From CAG-488 sp051881315 (GTDB taxonomy: Bacteria > Bacillota > Clostridia > Oscillospirales > Acutalibacteraceae): DNA of 5,210 bases. The position numbers and the translations under genes were made by a program. Position 1 is the stretch's first letter. Each line of letters opens with the position of its first letter. The notes under the pieces were generated by a model that saw nothing but the letters and a program-made list of their open reading frames with translations, was not told where the DNA came from and ran no database searches. Location of the stretch: the NCBI GenBank assembly GCA_051881315.1, contig JBJEPQ010000064.1, positions 1-5,210 of the forward strand. The letters run 5' to 3'. Below are positions 1 through 5,014 of the stretch, piece by piece.

Positions 1-144
1 CTGCTTCATGCCCTGGCTTTTCGCGCCCGGATTGTCGTTGCCGTAGCCCTCCATGAGGTTGACAACGCCCCAGATACCAAGGCCAGCTCCAAGAGCGATA
101 ACAAGTGTTTTCAAAACGCCTACTGCGGAAGCAAAAAATGTCAT
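1..144 (-). CDS. Maff2 family small membrane protein (3' end beyond window)
   Basis: Forty-eight codons are visible from ATG at 144-142, and the frame runs off the left edge, so the C-terminus is missing. The start is supported by AAGAAAGGAG ending 6 nt upstream. The protein begins MTFFASAVGVLKTLVIALG; residues about 7-30 form a hydrophobic, glycine-rich membrane segment, followed by a polar stretch (EGYGNDNPGAKSQGMKQ). I recognise this as a Maff2 family protein, a short two-helix membrane protein of clostridial ICEs. It usually sits between the VirD4 gene and the TrbL/VirB6-like, PrgI and VirB4 genes. Its size and position resemble a VirB2/TrbC-type pilin or channel subunit, but that role is inference. 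It is the first gene after the structured leader at 145-391, so its expression may depend on read-through of the terminator there. Confidence 0.85.
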   Translation of the reverse strand, partial: MTFFASAVGVLKTLVIALGAGLGIWGVVNLMEGYGNDNPGAKSQGMKQ

Positions 145-391
145 AAAGTTCTCCTTTCTTGCCGCGTGTGCGGCTACCCGAAAAAGGGCATAAAAAACGG
201 CGGCCAGTTTTGGTAACTGCCGCGGTCATAAGCCCGCCGGGTTGGGCGGGTTCCCCACGCCGCCCAAGTGTCTGCGGCGCGGCGGTATTCAGTTGTAAGG
301 GGTGCGGCTTCTGCCGCTGTGTGCTGCGCCGGGGAGTGGGGGCGCGTATCATGTAGCCTGTGTTTACGTTCCTGATAGTGATACCTCCTTT
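145..391 (-). promoter_or_regulatory. Structured, GC-rich leader region upstream of Maff2
   Basis: No convincing gene lies here. In about 160 bases there are five consecutive local hairpins: 304-317 (GCGGC/GCCGC, loop 4), 258-279 (CGCCGC/GCGGCG, loop 10), 233-250 (CCCGCC/GGCGGG, loop 6), 200-223 (nine pairs with one bulge) and 161-174 (GCCGC/GCGGC, loop 4). The last one ends directly before the Maff2 Shine-Dalgarno. The 200-223 hairpin is followed by six T on the minus strand and is listed as a terminator. A strong AAGGAGGT at 390-383 has no ATG, GTG or TTG at usable distance. The layout resembles an attenuated leader between two transfer genes. No promoter could be placed with confidence. 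Confidence 0.5.
192..223 (-). terminator. Intrinsic terminator or attenuator before Maff2
   Basis: Read on the minus strand, GCGGCAGTT and AACTG(G)CCGC form nine pairs with one bulged G around the loop ACCAA. CG and then six T (197-192) follow. The hairpin lies about 50 nt before the Maff2 start and downstream of the candidate leader, so it could end the virD4 transcript or act as an attenuator. Its 3' side (GCCGC, T6, then ATGCCCTT) resembles the terminator at 4593-4641. Confidence 0.6.
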
Positions 392-461
392 AAGGTTTTT
401 TGCTCTTATGAATGAAAGAAAGAGGGAGTGCGGTTTTCGTCGTAGCAGTCGGCATTGTGGG

Positions 462-759
462 AAAATCTAAACTTTTGGATTTTACACACAAATCCAAACT
501 TATATAAAATCCAAACTTTTTTGAAAATTGCTTGATAACAGGGGATTCTTGCAGGAAAAAGTTTGGATTTCGTTTTACAAAATGCAACGCTCCAATTATG
601 ACAAAATGAGTAGAATATTTCCAGTTAGCTCTATTTCAATCAATTTGTCCCAATTTTTGACAAGAGAAAGTCAAAACAAAATCCAAACTTTTCTATCAGA
701 AAATGCCTTGAATAAGGGACTAACAGAAGAAAGTTTGGATTTCTCATAAGTTTGGATTT
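462..759. repeat. 12-bp repeat AAATCCAAACTT, six exact copies in both orientations
   Basis: Exact copies read AAATCCAAACTT at 490-501, 507-518 and 679-690, and the complement AAGTTTGGATTT at 559-570, 731-742 and 748-759. A degenerate palindromic copy lies at 462-483 (AAATCTAAA, CT, TTTGGATTT). Each forward copy can pair with a specific reverse copy, because the flanking bases extend the match: 487-503 with 746-762 (17 bp), 507-521 with 556-570 (15 bp) and 679-691 with 730-742 (13 bp). This partner-specific extension suggests selected stems rather than only scattered binding sites. A protein-binding iteron role remains possible. Confidence 0.85.
480..488 (+). promoter_or_regulatory. DnaA-box-like site TTTTACACA
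   Basis: The word matches the bacterial DnaA box consensus TTWTNCACA at all nine positions. It lies at the left side of the repeat element, overlapping the start of the 17-bp stem. Such a short match can occur by chance; its weight comes from the two further matches at 767-775 and 883-891. Confidence 0.3.
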
Positions 760-766
760 GTGGGAA

Positions 767-775
767 TGTGTATAA
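767..775 (-). promoter_or_regulatory. DnaA-box-like site TTATACACA
   Basis: On the minus strand the word matches TTWTNCACA fully. It is in the left arm of the long hairpin, opposite the site at 883-891, so the two boxes face each other across the palindrome and differ by one base (A or G) at the free N position. Confidence 0.35.
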
Positions 776-882
776 CTGCCTTGCTTATGGAGTTGTGGGA
801 AACGCTGTTTGCAGGACGTGGGAAAGCTGCCCTTTGCTTTTCCATGTGCTGTGAACGGCGTTTTCCATGACGGAATAGGCAG

Positions 883-891
883 TTATGCACA
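883..891 (+). promoter_or_regulatory. DnaA-box-like site TTATGCACA
   Basis: This is a full match to TTWTNCACA on the plus strand, in the right arm of the long hairpin and paired with 767-775. It lies 40 bases from the virD4 stop codon. It may be a genuine DnaA site, or the match may simply follow from the hairpin sequence. Confidence 0.35.
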
Positions 892-930
892 TTTCCATAA
901 TGCAAAGGTCTTTTCCCTGTGCCTTTTCTT

Positions 931-2715
931 TTACGCTTCCGTATCTTCCGGCAAGTCTGCCGCGTCAATCTCGTAATAGTCAAAGACTTCATCGGGCTTG
1001 ACGATAGCGGGGCGGCGGCGCAAGTGCTTCTCCATGTCAAAGGCGTTCTTCGGGTCTGCGTCGGACAGGTACTTGTATTTCGGGTGCTTCGTTATATCGA
1101 ATTTGTCCGAAAAGAACGGACGCACCCCGCGTAGCTGCAAGATACATTTCCCTCCGTCCATGACCGCGATTTCGTCCTGTGTCATAAGCTCCTTTCCCAA
1201 TTTCTGATAGTTCAGCCCATACGAAAGCTCCCGCCCTCTGGTTTCGGAAGTGTTGAAGCTGTCGATTGTTTCCTTGCCTAAAATCTCCGATATTTCTTTG
1301 AGGGTGGTTTTCTCCTTGCCGCCCAAGAAAAGCGTGGTGTCGCAGTTGCCGACTATGGTATCGGCGTTGTCCTTGTAGATTGCCTTTAGCTGTGACTGGC
1401 TCTGCAAGATGATTGACGCGGAGATTTCCCGGCTCCGTATTGTCGCTATGAGCTTTTCAAACTTCGGTATCTGCCCGATATTCGCAAATTCATCAAGCAG
1501 GCACCGTACATGGACAGGAAGCCGCCCGCCGTACACATCATCTGCCTTGTCGCATAAGAGGTTGAATAGCTGTGTGTAGAGGATACTCACGACAAAGTTA
1601 AAGGTGTCGTCGGTGTCGCTGATGATGACGAAAAGGGCGGTCTTTCTGTCGCCTATGGTGTCAAGCTCCATTTCGTCGGTTTCCATAAGCTCCCGCAGTT
1701 CCTTAATGTCGAATGGGGCTAACCTCGCGCCGCATGAGATAAGTATGGATTTTGCCGTTTTGCCCGCCGCAAGTTTATATTTGCGGTATTGCTTGACCGC
1801 GAAATGCTCCGGGTCTTTTTCTTCCAGACGTTCAAACATGAGGTCAACCGGGTTCTGGAAGTCCTCGTCGTCCTCGCGGGCTTCCGACGCATTTATCATT
1901 TCAAGCAGCGTCGTGAAGTTCTTTTCCTCGTCCGGGGCTTCGTACCAGATATAGCCGATTAGCGCGGTGTAGTAGAGCTTTTCCGCTTTCACCCAAAAAT
2001 CCTCGCCGGATTTTTCCCCGTCGCCTTTGGTGTTGGCGATAATGGTGTTGACTAACTTCAAAATGTCCTTTTCGCTCCGCAGATAGGCAAAGGGATTGTA
2101 TTTCATGGATTTCTTGAAGTTAATCGTATTCAGCACTTTAATCCGATAGCCGCCCCGCTGTAAGAGCTTCCCGCACTCAATTAAGACGGTGCCTTTCGGG
2201 TCTGTGACGACGTATGAGCTGTGCATTTGCATAAGCGACGGTTTGACGAAAAAGCGGGTCTTGCCGCTGCCGGAACCGCCAATTACAAGAATGTTCTTGT
2301 TGCGGGCATATTTCGGCTGCTTCGGGCGGCTGTTCATGGTGAGCCGTTCCGTCTGCGTGAGGGGGATATTGTTCTCAAATACCGGGTCTGTGTATGGCTT
2401 TATGTCCTCGGCTGTCCCCCAACGTGCAGAACCGTACTCCATGCCTTTTCGGTATTTCTTCGCGTTCTTGCCCTTGACGTAGATAATCAGCCGGACAATG
2501 ACCGCCCCCGCAATGCCGATAAGTAAATCTGCCGGGTGGAAGCTCGGCGCGATACTGGAAAAGGCGGCATTAAAACCGTCCCCCAGATGTAGCAGCTTTG
2601 CGCTCGCGTCTGCGCCGGGGGATAAGCGGACAGCCGCGCCCACTTTATCAAAGAGCCAGACAAAGAGCAGATACGGGAGATTGAGGATAAGCAGCTTCTT
2701 GATTTCCGGCTTCAT
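931..2715 (-). CDS. virD4: VirD4/TraG-type type IV coupling protein
   Basis: This 594-residue ATPase is the coupling protein that recruits the relaxosome and pumps ICE DNA into the type IV secretion channel at the membrane. Two N-terminal membrane segments are visible (about residues 8-29 and 62-80). After GMEYGSARWGT comes the Walker A motif GGSGSGKT (146-153), then SSYVVTDPKGT (166-176). Walker B is VRCLLDEFANIG (403-414), and the ILQSQSQL stretch (436-443) follows, both typical of the TraG/TraD/VirD4 family. The length is normal and nothing appears broken. The ATG overlaps the pcfB stop codon as ATGA, implying translational coupling. Downstream come the unusual repeat element and then Maff2. 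By family it equals PcfC of pCF10 and is usually annotated as VirD4-like conjugal transfer protein, CD1115 family. Confidence 0.95.
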   Translation of the reverse strand: MKPEIKKLLILNLPYLLFVWLFDKVGAAVRLSPGADASAKLLHLGDGFNAAFSSIAPSFHPADLLIGIAGAVIVRLIIYVKGKNAKKYRKGMEYGSARWGTAEDIKPYTDPVFENNIPLTQTERLTMNSRPKQPKYARNKNILVIGGSGSGKTRFFVKPSLMQMHSSYVVTDPKGTVLIECGKLLQRGGYRIKVLNTINFKKSMKYNPFAYLRSEKDILKLVNTIIANTKGDGEKSGEDFWVKAEKLYYTALIGYIWYEAPDEEKNFTTLLEMINASEAREDDEDFQNPVDLMFERLEEKDPEHFAVKQYRKYKLAAGKTAKSILISCGARLAPFDIKELRELMETDEMELDTIGDRKTALFVIISDTDDTFNFVVSILYTQLFNLLCDKADDVYGGRLPVHVRCLLDEFANIGQIPKFEKLIATIRSREISASIILQSQSQLKAIYKDNADTIVGNCDTTLFLGGKEKTTLKEISEILGKETIDSFNTSETRGRELSYGLNYQKLGKELMTQDEIAVMDGGKCILQLRGVRPFFSDKFDITKHPKYKYLSDADPKNAFDMEKHLRRRPAIVKPDEVFDYYEIDAADLPEDTEA

Positions 2716-3188
2716 AATTCCCGCCCCCTGTCTTTGTTTTTTACTTTCTCGCGCTGTGCGTTTCTGCCCTGTGCGGCTTCTTTGAGGGTTGAGAGCAGCT
2801 TTCGGATAGAGGGCTTCCTGTCCTGTGTCAGCTTCTTTGCGGAAAACTCCTTAAAGGCTGCGGTCAGCACGTCCGCGTCCCGCCCCTTGAAGAAAACAAG
2901 ATAGCGGGGCGGGCTTTCCGTCGTGTCCTTTTTCAGCGCAAAGTCAATACCGTATTTTTTTGCGGTACTCTCAAACGCCTTAATATTATCTTTTGTAATC
3001 TCAATGTTGGAAACGCCCGCGTTCTGCTTCATAAGCTGCTTTAAGCTCTGCTTGCCCTGTGGCTGTTTCGCAAGCTGCTTCTTGCCCTTTGAGAGAATGG
3101 CTTTCATTGCCTTTTGGAGTGTCTGCGCGGTCAGTTTCCCGGTCTTGATGTAAAGGGCTATGGTCTTTTCGTTTACTTCGTCTTGCAA
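2712..3188 (-). CDS. pcfB: PcfB family (DUF3801) relaxosome accessory protein
   Basis: The 158-residue, lysine-rich soluble protein begins MQDEVNEKTIALYIKTGKLT and carries the N-terminal pattern of the PcfB/DUF3801 family. In pCF10, PcfB assists the relaxase and docks processed DNA on the coupling protein PcfC; the same role here is inferred. Residues about 45-115 hold the conserved core (VSNIEITKDNIKAFESTAKK, then the block around YLVFFKGRDADVLTAAFKEF). The basic C-terminus has no clear fold. The start is TTG at 3188-3186: an in-frame stop lies shortly upstream, no ATG is available, and AAAGGAGG sits about 10 nt before. It ends in an ATGA overlap with virD4, consistent with coupled synthesis of the two partners. 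Confidence 0.88.
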   Translation of the reverse strand: MQDEVNEKTIALYIKTGKLTAQTLQKAMKAILSKGKKQLAKQPQGKQSLKQLMKQNAGVSNIEITKDNIKAFESTAKKYGIDFALKKDTTESPPRYLVFFKGRDADVLTAAFKEFSAKKLTQDRKPSIRKLLSTLKEAAQGRNAQREKVKNKDRGREL

Positions 3189-3229
3189 TTCCTCGCGTCC
3201 TCCTTTCGCGTTTCTTTATGGGGCAGCGG

Positions 3230-3448
3230 TCAGATACGGACGCGCAGCCCGTTCAAGTCCTCGGCTCTGATACCCACAAGATACCAGTTATCGCCGTATT
3301 CAATCCGGGTAGGCTTCCACTTGCCCCGCACGAACACGTCAAAGCACTCGCCGCAATGCAGCCCGCCATAGTAAGTATTGAGGTCAAAGCGAATGTCGTA
3401 ACGGTCGGTGCGCTCGTCAAATACCAATGCTCCTGTTCTCTGTGCCAT
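3230..3448 (-). CDS. DUF5348 domain-containing small protein
   Basis: The 72-residue protein begins MAQRTGALVFDERTDRYDIR and contains LHCGECFDVFVRGKWKPTRI and NWYLVGIRAEDLNGLRVRI. I recognise this as the DUF5348 type, a small domain found repeatedly in Firmicutes ICEs beside the replication-initiator-like and PcfB genes. The alternating hydrophobic and polar pattern suggests a small beta-rich fold. No enzymatic motif is visible; the single CGEC pair is not enough to call a metal site. The ATG is preceded by AAAAGGAGG with 9 nt spacing. It lies 23 nt after the DUF6017 gene and 41 nt before pcfB, so it is almost certainly cotranscribed with them. Its function is unknown. Confidence 0.85.
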   Translation of the reverse strand: MAQRTGALVFDERTDRYDIRFDLNTYYGGLHCGECFDVFVRGKWKPTRIEYGDNWYLVGIRAEDLNGLRVRI

Positions 3449-3471
3449 AATAAAAATCCTCCTTTTGTTGT

Positions 3472-4443
3472 TTACAGGCTTTCGCCCGGTTTGAATGAAT
3501 AAGGGTCGTGCGGCTCCTGTGGCGCAAGTGCGCCGCTTGCCATGTCATGGGCGACAAGGGAAGTGTAGTAGTTGCCGATTGTGGACGGGGCATTGAAAAG
3601 GGCTGCTTTCAGATATTGCTTGATGTTGCGGATTTTGGTTGTGTTCTCCCGCATACAGTCAAGCACAAAGCGGATATGCTCGCCGTCCAGTTTCATAAAC
3701 TTTGACTTCACAAGCTCTGCCGGGTAGTCGTCCCCCGCAATCCGTACCCGTTTCCTTGCGGTGCATACCGTTTCAAGCATGAGGTCTACAATCTCGTCAA
3801 GCCTGTCCCCGTCAAATTTCATGTCCTGTTTGAGAATGTCGTAGTCGATATTGTCCTTGATGATTTCCCGGTATATATCAACCGCGCTCTGTTCTGCCGC
3901 TTCCATTCCTTTCCGTTCCGGCGGCGTAGCCGCTCCCCCGTAAGGTGAGGGGTTAGGGGAAAGGATAGGAATGGAATGGGTACTTGATAAATCTGTATTT
4001 GATTTTTCTTTTTTTGGTAAGTCAGTTCTTTGTATATCTTTATTTAATTGCGTTGGATTTTCCAACGTAGGTTTTTCCAATGTTGGTTTTTCCTGTGTTG
4101 GATTATCCAATGTTGGATTTTCCAATGTAGGTAAATCCGGCGTAGGCGGCTGCGGCTGCTCGAATATCACATAGTCCGCGCCCCGCAAGCGTCCTTTCTC
4201 GTCGCGCTCCCTTGAACGGACGATATACCCGGCGCGTTCAAGCTCCCGTATGGCTTCGCGGATAGCGTCTATCTTCTCCCGGTTGATAAGGGATAAGCCT
4301 TTCAAGGTGTAGTCCCAATCGTCGGGGAGTGACAGCATTTGCGACAACAGCCCCTTTGCCTTTAGGGAAAGCTCCTTGTTGCGTAGGTGGTGGTTGCTCA
4401 TAACGGTGTAGCCCTTGTTTCGTTCCACCCGGAAAACTGCCAT
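3472..4443 (-). CDS. Replication-initiator-like protein with N-terminal winged helix and DUF6017 C-terminus
   Basis: The 323-residue protein starts MAVFRVERNKGYTVMSNHHL and has an N-terminal winged-helix DNA-binding region (about 1-95; LSLKAKGLLSQMLSLPDDWDY, then a recognition-helix-like IDAIREAIRELERAGYIVRS). This N-terminus is seen in RepA/replisome-organizer-like proteins of Gram-positive plasmids and ICEs. A low-complexity linker follows (about 96-185), with seven five-residue units at 100-134. The C-terminal domain (about 186-300; VDIYREIIKDNIDYDILKQD, and IRNIKQYLKAALFNAP) is the DUF6017 type. A role in ICE replication or its control is inferred from this architecture. The ATG has AAAAGGAGTG upstream. 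It is the first gene of the cluster running to virD4 and follows the structured region 4470-4585, which may set its expression. Confidence 0.85.
   Translation of the reverse strand: MAVFRVERNKGYTVMSNHHLRNKELSLKAKGLLSQMLSLPDDWDYTLKGLSLINREKIDAIREAIRELERAGYIVRSRERDEKGRLRGADYVIFEQPQPPTPDLPTLENPTLDNPTQEKPTLEKPTLENPTQLNKDIQRTDLPKKEKSNTDLSSTHSIPILSPNPSPYGGAATPPERKGMEAAEQSAVDIYREIIKDNIDYDILKQDMKFDGDRLDEIVDLMLETVCTARKRVRIAGDDYPAELVKSKFMKLDGEHIRFVLDCMRENTTKIRNIKQYLKAALFNAPSTIGNYYTSLVAHDMASGALAPQEPHDPYSFKPGESL
4042..4146 (-). repeat. 15-bp in-frame tandem repeat coding PT(L/Q)(E/D)(N/K) units
   Basis: Residues 100-134 of the DUF6017 protein consist of seven five-residue units: PTPDL, PTLEN, PTLDN, PTQEK, PTLEK, PTLEN and PTQLN. 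The DNA keeps the 15-base period (variants of CCAATGTTGGATTTT on the plus strand). This is a proline-rich, flexible linker between the DNA-binding and C-terminal domains. Slippage in whole codons would change the linker length without breaking the frame. Confidence 0.9.
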
Positions 4444-4469
4444 AGTAAATCACTCCTTTTGCTGTGGAT

Positions 4470-4585
4470 TTGTTACGCAGTAGAAGCGCGGTTTCGGGGG
4501 ATAAGGTATAAATCCCTTGCCGCGTCAGATACGCGCCCGGAAAGCCGCTTGTAGCAAGGCTTTTTCTGCCCCTACTGCGTAACAA
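4470..4585 (-). promoter_or_regulatory. 14-bp perfect inverted repeat enclosing three small hairpins (structured leader)
   Basis: TTGTTACGCAGTAG at 4470-4483 is exactly complementary to CTACTGCGTAACAA at 4572-4585. Inside lie 4541-4563 (AAAGC..CTTG paired with CAAG..GCTTT, 2-nt bulge, loop 3), 4521-4535 (CGCGT/ACGCG, loop 5) and 4498-4516 (GGGAT/ATCCC, loop 9). The fold is a closing stem with three branches. On the minus strand it lies just after the terminator at 4593-4641 and 9 nt before the Shine-Dalgarno of the DUF6017 gene. It could be a cis-acting leader RNA, a recombination or binding site, or a tiny mobile element with terminal repeats; no target duplication was seen. Confidence 0.6.
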
Positions 4586-4592
4586 GGGCATG

Positions 4593-4641
4593 AAAAAAGC
4601 GGCGTTCCTGTTCTCCCTGTGTAGAGAGTGGAAACGCCGCT
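4593..4641 (-). terminator. Intrinsic terminator after the 120-residue protein gene
   Basis: On the minus strand, AGCGGCGTTTCC pairs with GGAACGCCGCT (eleven pairs, one bulged T), with a further inner CTC/GAG helix, and six T follow at 4598-4593. It starts 10 nt after the stop codon of the upstream gene. It either separates that gene from the DUF6017-virD4 cluster or attenuates read-through into it. Confidence 0.85.
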
Positions 4642-4651
4642 GTGCGGGTCG

Positions 4652-5014
4652 CTATTCTTTTTCGTCTGCGATTATGTCCTGCATGGCTTCGCCAAAGTCT
4701 GCCGTAAAGGAAAAAATGAAGTATTCCAAAACGGCGGGGTCTGCGTCCATAGGCTCGGCTTCCCCGGAAAAGGGCAAGCCCATAAGCCCATAGAGCATTT
4801 TGATAATTTTGAACAGCTTCCCCCGGTCGGCGGGGGTGTTCATGGTAACAAGAATGTCCGTCAAGCGGTTTATGGTTTCCATGTCGCCGCCCGTCGTTAC
4901 CCATACCATTTCTGCGAATGGCTGTGTGATTGCCCCGGCTACAAGGTTTATCTTATCCTTGCCGATTTCGCCGGACGGGAGTATAATACCCTTGTCTAAA
5001 AGCTCGTTTTTCAT
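4652..5014 (-). CDS. Hypothetical protein of 120 residues, ICE-associated
   Basis: I do not recognise this protein. It begins MKNELLDKGIILPSGEIGKD and is soluble-looking, with no signal peptide or clear membrane segment. Residues about 44-75 (DMETINRLTDILVTMNTPAD and on) look helical, and the C-terminal third is acidic (GEAEPMDADPA near 84-94, ending IIADEKE). The ATG has AGGAGG 5 nt upstream. The start also overlaps the TGA of a six-codon frame (MNRRTT) that begins at 5031. The gene is followed at once by a strong terminator, so it appears to end its own transcription unit. Its place beside the replication-like and coupling genes suggests an ICE maintenance or transfer accessory role, but that is only context. 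Confidence 0.75.
   Translation of the reverse strand: MKNELLDKGIILPSGEIGKDKINLVAGAITQPFAEMVWVTTGGDMETINRLTDILVTMNTPADRGKLFKIIKMLYGLMGLPFSGEAEPMDADPAVLEYFIFSFTADFGEAMQDIIADEKE

Larger units (their letters stand above)
760..898 (+). ncRNA. Long near-perfect hairpin, candidate plus-strand structured RNA
   Basis: The arms 760-781/877-898 (22 positions) and 792-827/836-871 (36 positions) fold back around an 8-base loop (828-835), with an asymmetric internal loop (782-791 and 872-876). Of 58 positions, 46 are Watson-Crick, 11 are G.U on the plus strand and one is a mismatch (815/848). None of the variant pairs is A.C on the plus strand, so the fold is intact on the plus strand and would be broken by 11 A.C mismatches on the minus strand. 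The left arm repeats the word GTGGGAA at 760-766, 795-801 and 818-824. The hairpin ends 33 bases from the virD4 stop codon and points at it, so a plus-strand transcript would run antisense into virD4. No promoter was identified. Confidence 0.5.
452..903 (+). other. Discrete AT-rich, repeat- and palindrome-dense element of unknown type
   Basis: This stretch separates virD4 from the Maff2 leader and has no convincing gene. It holds six exact copies of a 12-base word in both orientations, nested inverted repeats and a long terminal hairpin. Pairings include 462-471/474-483 (nine pairs plus one G.T, loop 2), 487-503/746-762 (17 pairs, perfect), 507-521/556-570 (15 pairs, perfect), 655-661/670-676 (7 pairs), 679-691/730-742 (13 pairs) and 760-827/836-898. 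The ends can also pair: 452-463 with 892-903, ten Watson-Crick plus two G.U. The strand given is the one on which wobbles form. Candidates are a structured RNA, a replication origin or a small non-autonomous mobile element. No flanking target duplication was seen. Confidence 0.6.

Noticed and set aside
390..587. Minus-strand open frame of 65 codons
   Set aside because: It runs through the 12-base repeats, has no ribosome binding site and resembles no known protein; the region is better explained as non-coding.
528..749. Plus-strand open frame of 73 codons inside the repeat element
   Set aside because: It begins with TTG without a Shine-Dalgarno, and four of the six 12-base repeats fall within it, so its residues are dictated by the repeats. 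No family likeness was seen.
462..759. CRISPR array
   Set aside because: The repeats are only 12 bases, occur in both orientations and have irregular spacing, and no cas gene is present.
452..903. Retron non-coding RNA
   Set aside because: The long hairpin resembles an msd stem, but no reverse transcriptase gene lies next to it; the neighbour is virD4 in the opposite direction.
452..903. oriT of the ICE
   Set aside because: No relaxase gene is in the window and no recognisable nic motif was found; oriT in these elements usually lies near the relaxase gene. It is not excluded, but unsupported.
744..1040. Minus-strand open frame of 98 codons overlapping the virD4 3' end
   Set aside because: It lies out of frame on virD4 and across the long hairpin; virD4 has clear family motifs, so this is a shadow.
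4470..4585. Integron attC-like site
   Set aside because: The size and inverted ends are suggestive, but the ends do not give the RYYYAAC/GTTRRRY core sites, and there is no cassette or integron integrase context.
4238..4591. Minus-strand open frame of 117 codons
   Set aside because: It covers the structured leader 4470-4585 and the start of the DUF6017 gene out of frame, with basic low-information composition and no ribosome binding site.
4572..4904. Minus-strand open frame of 110 codons
   Set aside because: It is out of frame on the 120-residue gene and spans the terminator; composition is arginine- and histidine-rich, as expected for a shadow.
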